Under the pieces are notes generated by a model that was given only the letters and a program-made list of their open reading frames with translations, was not told the DNA's origin and searched no databases. A stretch of DNA of 64,000 nucleotides, taken from positions 248,001 to 312,000 of the forward strand of contig NZ_JACVUI010000002.1 of the NCBI RefSeq assembly GCF_016624945.1. The letters are read 5' to 3'. The stretch comes from Acinetobacter sp. S54. GTDB lineage: Bacteria > Pseudomonadota > Gammaproteobacteria > Pseudomonadales > Moraxellaceae. Positions 1 to 7,755 of this stretch are shown one piece after another. The number at the start of each line of letters is the position of its first letter. The first letter of the stretch is position 1. A program made the translations under genes and the position numbers.

Positions 1-780
1 CTTGCCACATTATCTGCAACAGGTAACAGTAAAGTTCAAGAAGGTTTTTTTCCTCTAGTTGAAGGGTTTATCCGCGTACCGTTTGGGGACTTAGAGGCAT
101 TACAAGAGGTTGCTCTACAACATCCTGATATTGTTGCTATTTTAATCGAACCTATTCAAGGTGAAGGGGGTATTAATACCGCACCGCAAGGTTTTAGTTA
201 TCTAGAAGATGTTCGTGCTTTATGTAATCAGCATAACTGGCTCATGATGCTAGACGAAATCCAGACTGGAAATGGTCGTACCGGTAAATATTTTGCTTAT
301 CAACATACCAATATTATTCCAGATGTTTTAACAACCGCTAAAGGCTTAGGAAATGGCTTTCCTATTGGTGCCGTAATGACCCAAGCAAAAGCTGTTGGTA
401 TACTTGGACCAGGTAGTCATGGTTCAACTTATGGTGGCACGGTGCTTGGTTCACGTGTGGTTTATACCGTTATTGATACTATCCAACAAGAAAATGCTGT
501 TGAAAATGCTGCGAAAGTAGGAAGTTATATTGTCGAGCAATTACGTAAACAACTTTCAGATTTTAATGTTGAAGTCCGTGGTTTTGGTATGATGATTGGC
601 GTCGAATTACCAAAACCATGTGCTGAAATCGTCGCAATTGCTCGTGATGAATATAAACTGATTGTAAATGTCACGGCAGGTTCAGTGGTTCGCTTACTTC
701 CACCACTAAATATGACTCAGGATCAAGCTGATGATTTATTGTCACGTTTAGTCCCTGCAATTAAGCAATTTTTAGCTTAG
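1..780 (+). CDS. argD: Acetylornithine aminotransferase, 5' end outside the window
   Basis: This is a class III PLP-dependent aminotransferase of the ArgD type, which interconverts N-acetylornithine and N-acetylglutamate semialdehyde in cytoplasmic arginine synthesis. The frame is open from base 1, so the N-terminal part (roughly the first 130-150 residues of a protein of about 400) lies upstream. Visible motifs are the IEPIQGEGG block, the PLP-binding aspartate block LDEIQTGNGRTG and the Schiff-base lysine in TTAKGLGNGFP. The C-terminal domain ends normally at the TAG at 778-780 and is followed by a hairpin terminator. A related omega-amino acid aminotransferase cannot be fully excluded without the N-terminus, but spacing and motifs fit ArgD. 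Confidence 0.85.
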   Translation, partial: LATLSATGNSKVQEGFFPLVEGFIRVPFGDLEALQEVALQHPDIVAILIEPIQGEGGINTAPQGFSYLEDVRALCNQHNWLMMLDEIQTGNGRTGKYFAYQHTNIIPDVLTTAKGLGNGFPIGAVMTQAKAVGILGPGSHGSTYGGTVLGSRVVYTVIDTIQQENAVENAAKVGSYIVEQLRKQLSDFNVEVRGFGMMIGVELPKPCAEIVAIARDEYKLIVNVTAGSVVRLLPPLNMTQDQADDLLSRLVPAIKQFLA

Positions 781-806
781 TCCGTTTCAGTTAAACGTTC
801 CGCCTT

Positions 807-834
807 AAAAGCCGCGACGATGTTGTGGCTTTTT
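807..834 (+). terminator. Terminator after argD
   Basis: An 11-bp stem with two G-U wobbles (AAAAGCCGCGA pairing with TTGTGGCTTTT) and a 5-nt loop is followed by a short T run. It lies 27 bases after the argD stop and fits an intrinsic terminator. Confidence 0.65.
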
Positions 835-850
835 AATGAACTCCAAACAT

Positions 851-879
851 AAAAAATCGAGCTATTTGCATAACTCGAT
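851..879 (-). terminator. Terminator after the LysR gene
   Basis: ATCGAG and CTCGAT form a hairpin that, read on the minus strand, runs into a T6 tract. It lies 44 bases downstream of the stop of the minus-strand LysR gene and is separate from the argD terminator. Confidence 0.6.
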
Positions 880-922
880 CCGTATGGCATTTAAAATTTA
901 GTCCATAACCCCTCTCTAATTT

Positions 923-1852
923 TTAAGAGGCTTCTTGAAAAGTTCGACCACCGGGTAACTGACTAAAATATTGCTTTAAAGCATCCAAACAACGATGAAT
1001 CTTCATTGGCTGCTGTTCACGTTTGGACGTAATTGCATAAAGTGTAAATGCGGGTAAATTCCACTCTGGCAATACTTCAACCAAAGAGCCATTGATCAAC
1101 TCTTTTTGTACATCCAGATATAGAATTCTAGTTAAACCATGTCCTTGTTGACATAAAGATTTCGCTACAAAAACATTATTCGTTTGTAGACGAGTTTTCA
1201 TGTCAATATTTGCAGATTCACCATTGGTCGCATGCTGAAATGAAAAATGCTGATAATTATTCATTAGATTAACTGGAATCAGATCATGATTCTTTAAATC
1301 TTCAGGACGCGAAATGGGGGCTGATTGATTCAAATAACTTGGTGAAGCGACCAATACCTGATCGACTCTCGCCATTGGAATCACGGTTAAATTTTGATCT
1401 TCGATTTTTGGACTCATACGAATGGCAATATCAATTCGCCCTTCTATGAGATCAATATACCGATGATCTGCTTCAAAATTTATAGATAATCCACGATGTG
1501 CGGACATCCAGTGAGATAAAGCTGGGACAACATGTAAGGCGCCTAATTCAGGAGTTGTTGCAATACGCAAATCCCCCACCAAATCGTCACGCAGTTCATT
1601 AATACGAATCTTGCCACGTTCCGCAGCAGCTAGCATTTCCTGGCAACTGTGGAAAAAAGCCTGTCCAGCCTCAGTTAAGCTTAGTTTACGGGTAGAACGG
1701 TGTAGAAGTGTAACTTCCATGTCCTGCTCTAGAGACCGAATCTGTTGACTCACTGCACTGGTGGTAATACCCAGATCACGGGCAGCACCACTAAACGAAC
1801 TTTTCTCTACAACACAAGCAAACACTCCCATTGCTCGAAGTTGATCTAACAT
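923..1852 (-). CDS. LysR-family transcriptional regulator
   Basis: The protein has the N-terminal winged helix-turn-helix of LysR regulators (residues 1-60, with the block SFSGAARDLGITTSAVSQQI) followed by a periplasmic-binding-like effector domain. I place the start at 1852 because a GAGGG ribosome binding site lies just upstream and the resulting MLDQLRAMGVF start matches the family. An upstream ATG at 1909 would add 19 residues with no family support. Its neighbours, argD and the surE-nlpD pair, are housekeeping genes with no evident link, so the target is unknown. No divergently transcribed partner is present. Confidence 0.85.
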   Translation of the reverse strand: MLDQLRAMGVFACVVEKSSFSGAARDLGITTSAVSQQIRSLEQDMEVTLLHRSTRKLSLTEAGQAFFHSCQEMLAAAERGKIRINELRDDLVGDLRIATTPELGALHVVPALSHWMSAHRGLSINFEADHRYIDLIEGRIDIAIRMSPKIEDQNLTVIPMARVDQVLVASPSYLNQSAPISRPEDLKNHDLIPVNLMNNYQHFSFQHATNGESANIDMKTRLQTNNVFVAKSLCQQGHGLTRILYLDVQKELINGSLVEVLPEWNLPAFTLYAITSKREQQPMKIHRCLDALKQYFSQLPGGRTFQEAS

Positions 1853-1960
1853 AAATTTCCCTCTAAACTTATGAGACGCAGTTATCACTATTTGATAAAG
1901 GCATCTCATTGTATTATACGGAGAAATCCAGCTTTTGCATTATTTAATTTCAATTTCCAA

Positions 1961-2815
1961 CTAGTTAATTGGGATAATATTTGCAGGATTAATTGGCTTG
2001 CCATCCAAACGAATTTGGAACTCTAGCATGACCCGGCTGGCCCCCGATGAGCCCATTTCTGCAATTTTTTGTCCTGCTGTGACATTATCGCCACTTTTTA
2101 CTAGCGTTTTACTATTATGAGCGTAGGCTGTAATGTAGCCATCTATGTGCTTAATCAGAACTAAATTACCATATTCCTTAAGGCCATCGGCAGCATAAAC
2201 GACCTGCCCATTTGCAGCGGCATAAATAGGATCCCCAACATTTCCACCATAGCGTAACCCTTTGACATTACTAGCCAGATTAAATTGTTGAATAATTGGC
2301 CCTGTTGAAGGCTTAACCCAACGTAAACTACTGGATGTAGGTGTGGGTGTAATCACGGGTGCTGTCGTCGTTACTGGTGCAACAGGCTGTGTGACTGGAC
2401 GCGATGTTGTCGTCTGAGTTGTGGTTGTCGGTGTAGTAGGTAATGCAATAGTTTGACGTTGTATTGGAGCTGTTTGAGTAATCGCCTGTGTCGTCGTGGT
2501 ACGTTTGGTTGCTGATCCTTTCAGACGTAAAGACTGATTTACGTAAATGCGATATGGGGGCGCAATATCGTTTAATTCAGCAATATTAATATAATTCAAT
2601 CCATAACGTGCGGCGATGCCACTTAAGGTATCTCCCGAACGTACTGTATAATAATCTGGCGAATTCAACACGCGTGTCGAATTAGAAACTTGCGGTTTAG
2701 AGGCACACCCCGTGATTGCAAGTGCGGAACCAACCGCCACAGACATCATTATTATTTTTAGAAATTTATGGCTGGAAATAAATAATATTTCAGTCTCATG
2801 TCGAAGCAATCGCAT
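1961..2815 (-). CDS. nlpD: NlpD-like lipoprotein: LysM plus degenerate LytM/M23 domain
   Basis: This is an outer-membrane lipoprotein of the NlpD type, which in Enterobacteria activates septal amidases such as AmiC. The start at 2815 has a GGGAG site. The signal peptide ends in a lipobox (LAITG then Cys). A LysM domain follows (YYTVRSGDTLSGIA), then a threonine/proline-rich linker, then a C-terminal LytM domain. The LytM domain keeps AYAHN but has VMLEFQIR where active M23 enzymes have an HxH motif, and it lacks the first His/Asp zinc ligands, so it looks like a non-catalytic activator. It lies downstream of surE on the same strand, the gene order known from the surE-nlpD region of other gammaproteobacteria. 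Confidence 0.88.
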   Translation of the reverse strand: MRLLRHETEILFISSHKFLKIIMMSVAVGSALAITGCASKPQVSNSTRVLNSPDYYTVRSGDTLSGIAARYGLNYINIAELNDIAPPYRIYVNQSLRLKGSATKRTTTTQAITQTAPIQRQTIALPTTPTTTTQTTTSRPVTQPVAPVTTTAPVITPTPTSSSLRWVKPSTGPIIQQFNLASNVKGLRYGGNVGDPIYAAANGQVVYAADGLKEYGNLVLIKHIDGYITAYAHNSKTLVKSGDNVTAGQKIAEMGSSGASRVMLEFQIRLDGKPINPANIIPIN

Positions 2816-2948
2816 CGATCTCCCTCTCTCATCAATATAAAACAACAGACATTTGCGCTAAGAGTACCAAAAAAGGACGAAGACGCACGTTCCTCCTTCT
2901 TTTTTTCACAAAGTTATAACATTCTATGCAGCTTAAGCATGCGTTTTA

Positions 2949-3725
2949 TCAAATAGATGAAGATAATGTTCTCTGTAAATCTTCAAGTACTCCATAATTG
3001 GTCGCATCCATTTGGATCGGTGTGATGCTGACATAACCATTGGCGACCGCAAAAAAATCGGACTGCACATGACTTGGAGCTCTTTTCGGATCTGTCACAG
3101 CCTCACCAGCAAGCCCAATCCAATACACTTGGCGACCACGCGGATCAACATGACTGGTAATAGGTTTGGACTGTGCACGAAGCCCCTGATAAGTTACTTT
3201 TTCGCCTTGAAGCTTTGCAACATCAGGAATATTGATATTCAAAATGTGACGGGGCGGCAAACTTGGCAACCCTCTTGCAATAAAATCATGTACCCATTTA
3301 GCGGCAACGGCGTAATTATCAGCATGTTCATAAGAACGCACATTACTACCCGCTAGTGACACCGCGATCGCAGGCTGTTTCATCAAGCGACCTTCAAATG
3401 CTGCGCCTACTGTACCCGAATACAGCACATCATCCCCAAGATTTGCTCCACTATTGATCCCACTTACAACCAGATCAAATTCAAAGTCAAACAACCCATT
3501 CATGGAAAGATAAACGCAATCGGCAGGCGTCCCATTAACCGCCCATACATCTTGTGCAATCTGAATTGGACGTAAAGGTCGATCCAGCGTTAAAGCACTG
3601 GAGAAACCACTTCGTTCACTTTCTGGAGCAACCACTACAACACGACCTAAAGGTTTTAAAGCTTGAGCAAGTGCCTGAATCCCTGGTGCAAATACACCAT
3701 CATCATTGGCAATAAGAATATTCAC
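2949..3725 (-). CDS. surE: 5'/3'-nucleotidase SurE
   Basis: SurE is a metal-dependent survival phosphatase acting on nucleoside monophosphates in the cytoplasm. I choose a GTG start at 3725, which gives [15 protein letters not shown] and aligns with the E. coli N-terminus. An ATG at 3764 would add 13 unrelated residues. With this start the metal ligands are D8 and D9, with S39 in [10 protein letters not shown] and the asparagine of [12 protein letters not shown]. The length of 258 residues is normal. nlpD follows on the same strand, probably in one operon. Confidence 0.93.
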   Translation of the reverse strand: MNILIANDDGVFAPGIQALAQALKPLGRVVVVAPESERSGFSSALTLDRPLRPIQIAQDVWAVNGTPADCVYLSMNGLFDFEFDLVVSGINSGANLGDDVLYSGTVGAAFEGRLMKQPAIAVSLAGSNVRSYEHADNYAVAAKWVHDFIARGLPSLPPRHILNINIPDVAKLQGEKVTYQGLRAQSKPITSHVDPRGRQVYWIGLAGEAVTDPKRAPSHVQSDFFAVANGYVSITPIQMDATNYGVLEDLQRTLSSSI

Positions 3726-3826
3726 AAAACACGATCTCGATAAATGACTGATGAGGTTATTCAATTGAAATATTCATTGAATTATATATATTTAGCCACT
3801 TAATTCATCAATAATTTTGTGAAATC

Positions 3827-4201
3827 ATGAGAACGTTATTTACATCTCACTTTTGTCTTATTAGTTTAATGGCGATCACCTTTAGTCAAACAACTTTAGC
3901 AGCTGAAGGTCTAACTCAGGTAGAAAGTAATGCTTTAGTCAAAGAAGATATTGCTGGAACACAGGTTTTAAGTGAAGTTTGTCCTGCGCTAATTGGCAAG
4001 CAAGCTAAATTTGAACAGAATATTCAAAAATTGATTCAAATAAATTTAAAAGAGTATTCTGACCAATCTATGACATTTGCAACTCTACAAAATGATGCTG
4101 AGTACAAATCTTTATTAGCGGAAGCACATATAACTCTCAAAGAAACATCTACAGAGGAACAAAAATCTGTATGTGAAGATGTACTCAGTTTTCAAGAATA
4201 A
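3827..4201 (+). CDS. Small exported protein of unknown function, first of a tandem pair
   Basis: This 124-residue protein has a clear Sec signal peptide cut near TTLAAEG. The mature part is short and mostly helical, with two cysteines: one in VLSEVCPALIGKQAKF and one in VCEDVL near the C-terminus. They could form a disulfide in the periplasm. The next gene (4348-4749) is a diverged paralogue with the same VLSEVCP-LIGK block and the same C-terminal cysteine. The pair resembles the uncharacterised Moraxellaceae family labelled MCR_0457, from memory and not checked. It is divergent from surE. No function can be assigned. Confidence 0.8.
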   Translation: MRTLFTSHFCLISLMAITFSQTTLAAEGLTQVESNALVKEDIAGTQVLSEVCPALIGKQAKFEQNIQKLIQINLKEYSDQSMTFATLQNDAEYKSLLAEAHITLKETSTEEQKSVCEDVLSFQE

Positions 4202-4225
4202 ATCTGCCCCAGAAAATCTTCTATG

Positions 4226-4252
4226 GGTTCTAAATTCTTCATATTTAGAACC
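4226..4252 (+). terminator. Hairpin between the tandem paralogues
   Basis: A perfect 10-bp inverted repeat (GGTTCTAAAT / ATTTAGAACC, 7-nt loop) lies 25 bases after the first paralogue. There is no T tract after it, so it is a weak terminator candidate or a processing or stability hairpin. Confidence 0.4.
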
Positions 4253-4347
4253 ACATAACTGCATAAGCCCTACAGCAAAGATACAATTTTAAACCCTTTT
4301 TTATGCTATAAGTGGTTCAAATTCCTTAAGTCTTATTTTGAGTTTTT

Positions 4348-4749
4348 ATGAAGAAAAATGTGTTTAAAATAGCTGGGTTGTCTTTTTTTCTTGCAACGAG
4401 CGCTTTCGCAACCCCTGCATTCGCAAAAGACAAAAAAGCAGAAGCCGAACAAATTGAAGTTACCCCAACATCTGACAGCGTGACACCACAGGAACTTGCT
4501 GCAATTTATGTACTTTCTGAAGTCTGTCCGAGTTTGATCGGTAAAGATTTAAAGTTTAATAAAGCCTACGAAAATTTGGTTAAAGCCTATTTAAATAATG
4601 AACCAAATGCGGTTGAAACTTTAAAAAAACGCGCAAAATCTAAAGATTTTCAACCTGCTTTAAAAGAAGCCCGTGCAGATGCCAAAAAGGCATCGGATGA
4701 TGAAAATCGTCAAATTTGCGATGATGTCCGTAATTATTATTCGAAATAA
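4348..4749 (+). CDS. Small exported protein of unknown function, second of a tandem pair
   Basis: This 133-residue protein has a signal peptide cut near TPAFAKDKK. It shares with the upstream gene the block VLSEVCPSLIGKDLKFNKAY and the C-terminal region with QICDDVRNYY, so two cysteines occur at equivalent places. The mature protein is lysine-rich and predicted helical. Separation by a hairpin and about 100 bp, and the presence of its own leader, suggest it is expressed on its own or only partly with its paralogue. It precedes a PBP5/6 gene on the same strand, with a hairpin between them. Function unknown; a periplasmic location is the only supported inference. Confidence 0.82.
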   Translation: MKKNVFKIAGLSFFLATSAFATPAFAKDKKAEAEQIEVTPTSDSVTPQELAAIYVLSEVCPSLIGKDLKFNKAYENLVKAYLNNEPNAVETLKKRAKSKDFQPALKEARADAKKASDDENRQICDDVRNYYSK

Positions 4750-4775
4750 CTTATTATTTACAATATGTATGAAAT

Positions 4776-4804
4776 AAGCCGACTTTTGCCGTAGAAGTCG
4801 GCTT
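4776..4804 (+). terminator. Terminator after the second paralogue
   Basis: AAGCCGACTT and AAGTCGGCTT form a perfect 10-bp stem with a 9-nt loop. The tail (GGCTTTAT) is only weakly T-rich, so termination may be partial. Confidence 0.55.
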
Positions 4805-4863
4805 GGCTTTATCCTAAAATGCTAGGCTCGTCTGCTTCACACAAGTTATCGGAACCACCTAGA

Positions 4864-6012
4864 ATGATTCAAAAAAGCGCCCTTGCTGCACTCATACTTT
4901 TACCTTCATTTTCATATGCAGCAACTGTTTTATCAGCACCCCCAGAATTAAATAATAAAGCTTATGTATTAATGGATTATGAGACTGGGCAAATTCTCGC
5001 ATCGAAGAATGAAAATGAACATCTCGCCCCTGCCTCAATGACAAAAATGATGACTAGTTACATCATTGAGCAGAAACTTTTAAAGGGCGATTTGACTGAA
5101 AATGAAAGCGTTCGTATGAACGAATCAGCATGGTGTCGTGGAAGCAGCACAGAATCGTGTATGTATGTACCACTTAATGGTACAGCAACAGTTCTGGAAA
5201 TGCTGCGTGGAATTATCATTCAATCGGGTAACGATGCTTCTGTTGCAATGGCTGAACATATTGCGGGTAATGAAGGCACCTTTGCCCACATGATGAATCA
5301 GGAAGCGAAACGTATTGGCATGGTCAATACACACTTTATAAATTCAACGGGAATGCCTGCTGATGGTCATTATTCTTCTGCAAAAGATATGGCTATCCTT
5401 GCGCAACATATTATTAAAGACAGTTCAAAATATTATCCAATTTATTCAGAAAAAGAATTTACATTTAATGGGATCAAACAAGGTAACCGTAATGCCTTAC
5501 TTTATACTGACCCAAGTGTAGATGGCTTAAAAACTGGCCACACCAATGAAGCGGGTTACTGCTTGACCACATCCAGCAAACGTGGCCCAATGCGTTTGAT
5601 TTCGGTCATCTTTGGAACACCGAGCATGAATGAACGCGCCTCTCAAACGCGTACTTTATTGGCTTGGGGGTTTGCTAACTTTGAAACGGTCAATGTTCAG
5701 CCAGCAAATCAGGTTTTGGCCAAAGCAAAAGTGTGGTTCGGTAAAGAGGATGAAGTTCAAATTGGTTTAGCTGAAAACTTTAACGTTACAATGCCTAAAG
5801 GTCAGGCTGACAATATCAAAACCCAATTAGTGGTACAGCCTAAACTAAATGCGCCATTAGCTAAAGGCCAAGTGGTTGGTAAACTTGTTGCAAGCCTTGA
5901 TGGTAAAGTTATTGCAGAAAAACCACTGGTTGCTTTAAAACCAGTAGAAGAAGCAGGTTTCTTTGCTCGCATGATTGACCATATCAAAATGTTCTTTAGT
6001 AACCTATTCTAA
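4864..6012 (+). CDS. dacC: D-alanyl-D-alanine carboxypeptidase, PBP5/6 family
   Basis: This low-molecular-mass penicillin-binding protein trims the terminal D-Ala from peptidoglycan pentapeptides in the periplasm. The start at 4864 (MIQKSALAAL) begins a signal peptide cut near FSYAA; the upstream ATG at 4819 would add 15 residues before it. The catalytic triad motifs of the S11 family are present: SMTK at residues 58-61, SGN at 121-123 and KTG at 223-225. A C-terminal PBP5-type beta domain is followed by an amphipathic helix (FFARMIDHIKMFFSNLF) that anchors such enzymes to the inner membrane. A second family member lies at 40578-41888. The 382-residue length is typical. Confidence 0.92.
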   Translation: MIQKSALAALILLPSFSYAATVLSAPPELNNKAYVLMDYETGQILASKNENEHLAPASMTKMMTSYIIEQKLLKGDLTENESVRMNESAWCRGSSTESCMYVPLNGTATVLEMLRGIIIQSGNDASVAMAEHIAGNEGTFAHMMNQEAKRIGMVNTHFINSTGMPADGHYSSAKDMAILAQHIIKDSSKYYPIYSEKEFTFNGIKQGNRNALLYTDPSVDGLKTGHTNEAGYCLTTSSKRGPMRLISVIFGTPSMNERASQTRTLLAWGFANFETVNVQPANQVLAKAKVWFGKEDEVQIGLAENFNVTMPKGQADNIKTQLVVQPKLNAPLAKGQVVGKLVASLDGKVIAEKPLVALKPVEEAGFFARMIDHIKMFFSNLF

Positions 6013-6032
6013 TTTTTAGAAGCTGTAAAATG

Positions 6033-6070
6033 AGCATTCAGATGCTTTAGTCTGAATGCTTTTTTATTTT
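6033..6070 (+). terminator. Terminator after the carboxypeptidase
   Basis: A perfect 10-bp stem (AGCATTCAGA / TCTGAATGCT, 8-nt loop) is followed directly by a T-rich tail. It covers an upstream in-frame start of the next gene (6056), which supports the later start at 6104. Confidence 0.85.
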
Positions 6071-6103
6071 ATAATTTCATCCTATTTGATTTTGAAGCCC
6101 GTC

Positions 6104-6640
6104 ATGACCAAAAACATTCGCCCTTATTTAAATCAATATCCTCAAATTGATGACAGTTGTTATATTGATGAGATGTCTGTGGTTGTCGGTGATGTTCAAT
6201 TGGCTGAGAATGTTTCGGTTTGGCCTTTTGCAGTGATTCGTGGCGATGTCAATAGCATTAAAATTGGTAAAAATAGTAACGTACAAGACCATTCCATGCT
6301 GCATGTTACGCATAAGCAGACGACAAAACCTGAAGGTTCACCTTTAATTATTGGTGATGATGTAACGATTGGCCATCATGTTACCCTACATGGTTGTACT
6401 ATTGGCAATCGAGTTTTAATAGGTATCAATACCGTCATTCTGGATGATGTCATAATCGAAGATGATGTCATGATTGGCGCAGGGAGTTTAGTACCTCCAC
6501 GAAAAGTTCTGGAAAGTGGTTATTTATATGTCGGCAGTCCTGTACAGAAAGTTCGGCCACTGACTGACAAAGAAAAAGCATTTTTAGCTTATTCAGCACA
6601 GAATTATGTGAAAGTGAAGGATAATTATAAAAACAGCTAA
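6104..6640 (+). CDS. Gamma-carbonic anhydrase family protein (YrdA-like hexapeptide repeat)
   Basis: This 178-residue left-handed beta-helix protein belongs to the gamma-class carbonic anhydrase/YrdA group. Hexapeptide-repeat turns run through the middle (VWPFAVIRGD, IGKNSNVQDHSMLHV, IGDDVTIGHHVTLHGC). They include the three histidines expected to bind metal (in DHSMLH and in IGHHVTLHGC) and the RGD block. Many members of this group have little measured carbonic anhydrase activity, so the reaction is uncertain. The start at 6104 avoids reading from inside the preceding terminator. A hairpin overlaps its stop codon. Confidence 0.88.
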   Translation: MTKNIRPYLNQYPQIDDSCYIDEMSVVVGDVQLAENVSVWPFAVIRGDVNSIKIGKNSNVQDHSMLHVTHKQTTKPEGSPLIIGDDVTIGHHVTLHGCTIGNRVLIGINTVILDDVIIEDDVMIGAGSLVPPRKVLESGYLYVGSPVQKVRPLTDKEKAFLAYSAQNYVKVKDNYKNS

Positions 6641-6664
6641 GCCGTATGTTCGAGCTGTTTTAAA
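6630..6664 (+). terminator. Terminator overlapping the end of the YrdA-like gene
   Basis: AAAACAGCT and AGCTGTTTT form a 9-bp stem with a 14-nt loop that spans the stop codon. The tail is TTTTAAAA, so termination may be modest. Confidence 0.55.
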
Positions 6665-6747
6665 ACTTCTGAAAAACAATTCAGCTTTCAAGTCGTGTTA
6701 AAATCAATATCCTTGTACAAAATATGGAGGAGACTAAGAAATACGCA

Positions 6748-7632
6748 CTAAAAATAGATTTGTTCGAGCCTAAAAATTAAATAATCCAATAAAACTCGAA
6801 CCTTATTTGTCATCAAATGGTTATGGGTAAATAAAGCATAGATTGGCCGCGCAGGTAGCTCATATTCAGGCATTAATATCACGAGTTCTTTTTGCTGTAT
6901 TTGCTTATCTACAAACCATTTTGGTGTCATGACAATTCCAGCTCCTTTTAAAGATGCAGTAACCACAGCATCTAGCGAATTGGATCTCATTCTGACTGGT
7001 ACTTTAATTTTTCTTTTTGAGTTTTTCCCTTGAAATTCCCATTCATTTCCATGTTTATTTTGACTATAGATTAAACACGTATGCTGCATCAGGTGATCGG
7101 GTTGCAAAGGTGTACCATTTTTTTCAAGATATCTAGGTGATGCACATAAAACCCATCGGATATGTCCTAATGTACGACATAATAAGGATGAGTCTTCTAA
7201 TGTACCCACCCTGATAGCTATATCGATCCCTTCATCTAAAAGGCTTACAGGTCGATCCAATAAGGTAACTGTCAAATTTATTTTTGGATATTGCATCATA
7301 AAATCAGAAAGCATAGGAACTAAGTGGTTGCGTCCCCATAATGTAGGCGCACTAATATGCAAGTCACCAGATGGTTCCCTGTTTTTATCTTTGAGCTGAT
7401 TTTCTAATTGATTTAATTCATTCAATATTTCTTTTACCGAAGCATAATATGCATTGCCATCTTCGGTTAAAACAATTTTACGCGTTGAACGGATGAGTAG
7501 TTTTAATCGCAGCCTTTCCTCCAGTGTCGTAATTTGGCGACTAATGGTAGACACTGATATCCCCATTTTCTTTGCTGCACCAGATAAGCTACCAGTCTCT
7601 ACTATATTTATGAACGATTGAATTGCATCCAT
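6748..7632 (-). CDS. LysR-family regulator, divergent from an MFS exporter
   Basis: This 294-residue LysR regulator has its HTH in residues 1-60 (SGAAKKMGISVSTISRQITTLEERL) and an effector domain of the type seen in the large LysR group near CrgA/DsdC-like proteins. It is transcribed away from the MFS gene at 7756. The shared promoter region carries a perfect inverted repeat at 7658-7675, so the regulator most likely controls the exporter and itself. The inducer cannot be read from the sequence. Confidence 0.88.
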   Translation of the reverse strand: MDAIQSFINIVETGSLSGAAKKMGISVSTISRQITTLEERLRLKLLIRSTRKIVLTEDGNAYYASVKEILNELNQLENQLKDKNREPSGDLHISAPTLWGRNHLVPMLSDFMMQYPKINLTVTLLDRPVSLLDEGIDIAIRVGTLEDSSLLCRTLGHIRWVLCASPRYLEKNGTPLQPDHLMQHTCLIYSQNKHGNEWEFQGKNSKRKIKVPVRMRSNSLDAVVTASLKGAGIVMTPKWFVDKQIQQKELVILMPEYELPARPIYALFTHNHLMTNKVRVLLDYLIFRLEQIYF

Positions 7633-7657
7633 TTTTTTAATTCCTAAACTTTTCTAT

Positions 7658-7675
7658 TTTTGCAAATATGCAAAA
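7658..7675. promoter_or_regulatory. Probable LysR operator in the LysR-MFS divergon
   Basis: TTTTGCA and TGCAAAA form a perfect 7-bp inverted repeat around the spacer AATA. It lies 26 bp before the LysR start and 80 bp before the MFS start, and has the size of a LysR box. Confidence 0.5.
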
Positions 7676-7755
7676 GTTTTATGCAATTTTGATTATTCTC
7701 ACAAATATAAGGCACATGTTAGTTTTAAACAAGGTTGATTAAAGTTGCGGAATCT

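Noticed and set aside
3012..3356. 114-codon plus-strand frame inside surE
   Set aside because: It is a shadow of the conserved minus-strand SurE coding sequence.
7735..7755. TTG start for the MFS transporter
   Set aside because: The ATG at 7756 has a better ribosome site and the extra seven residues add nothing known in the family.
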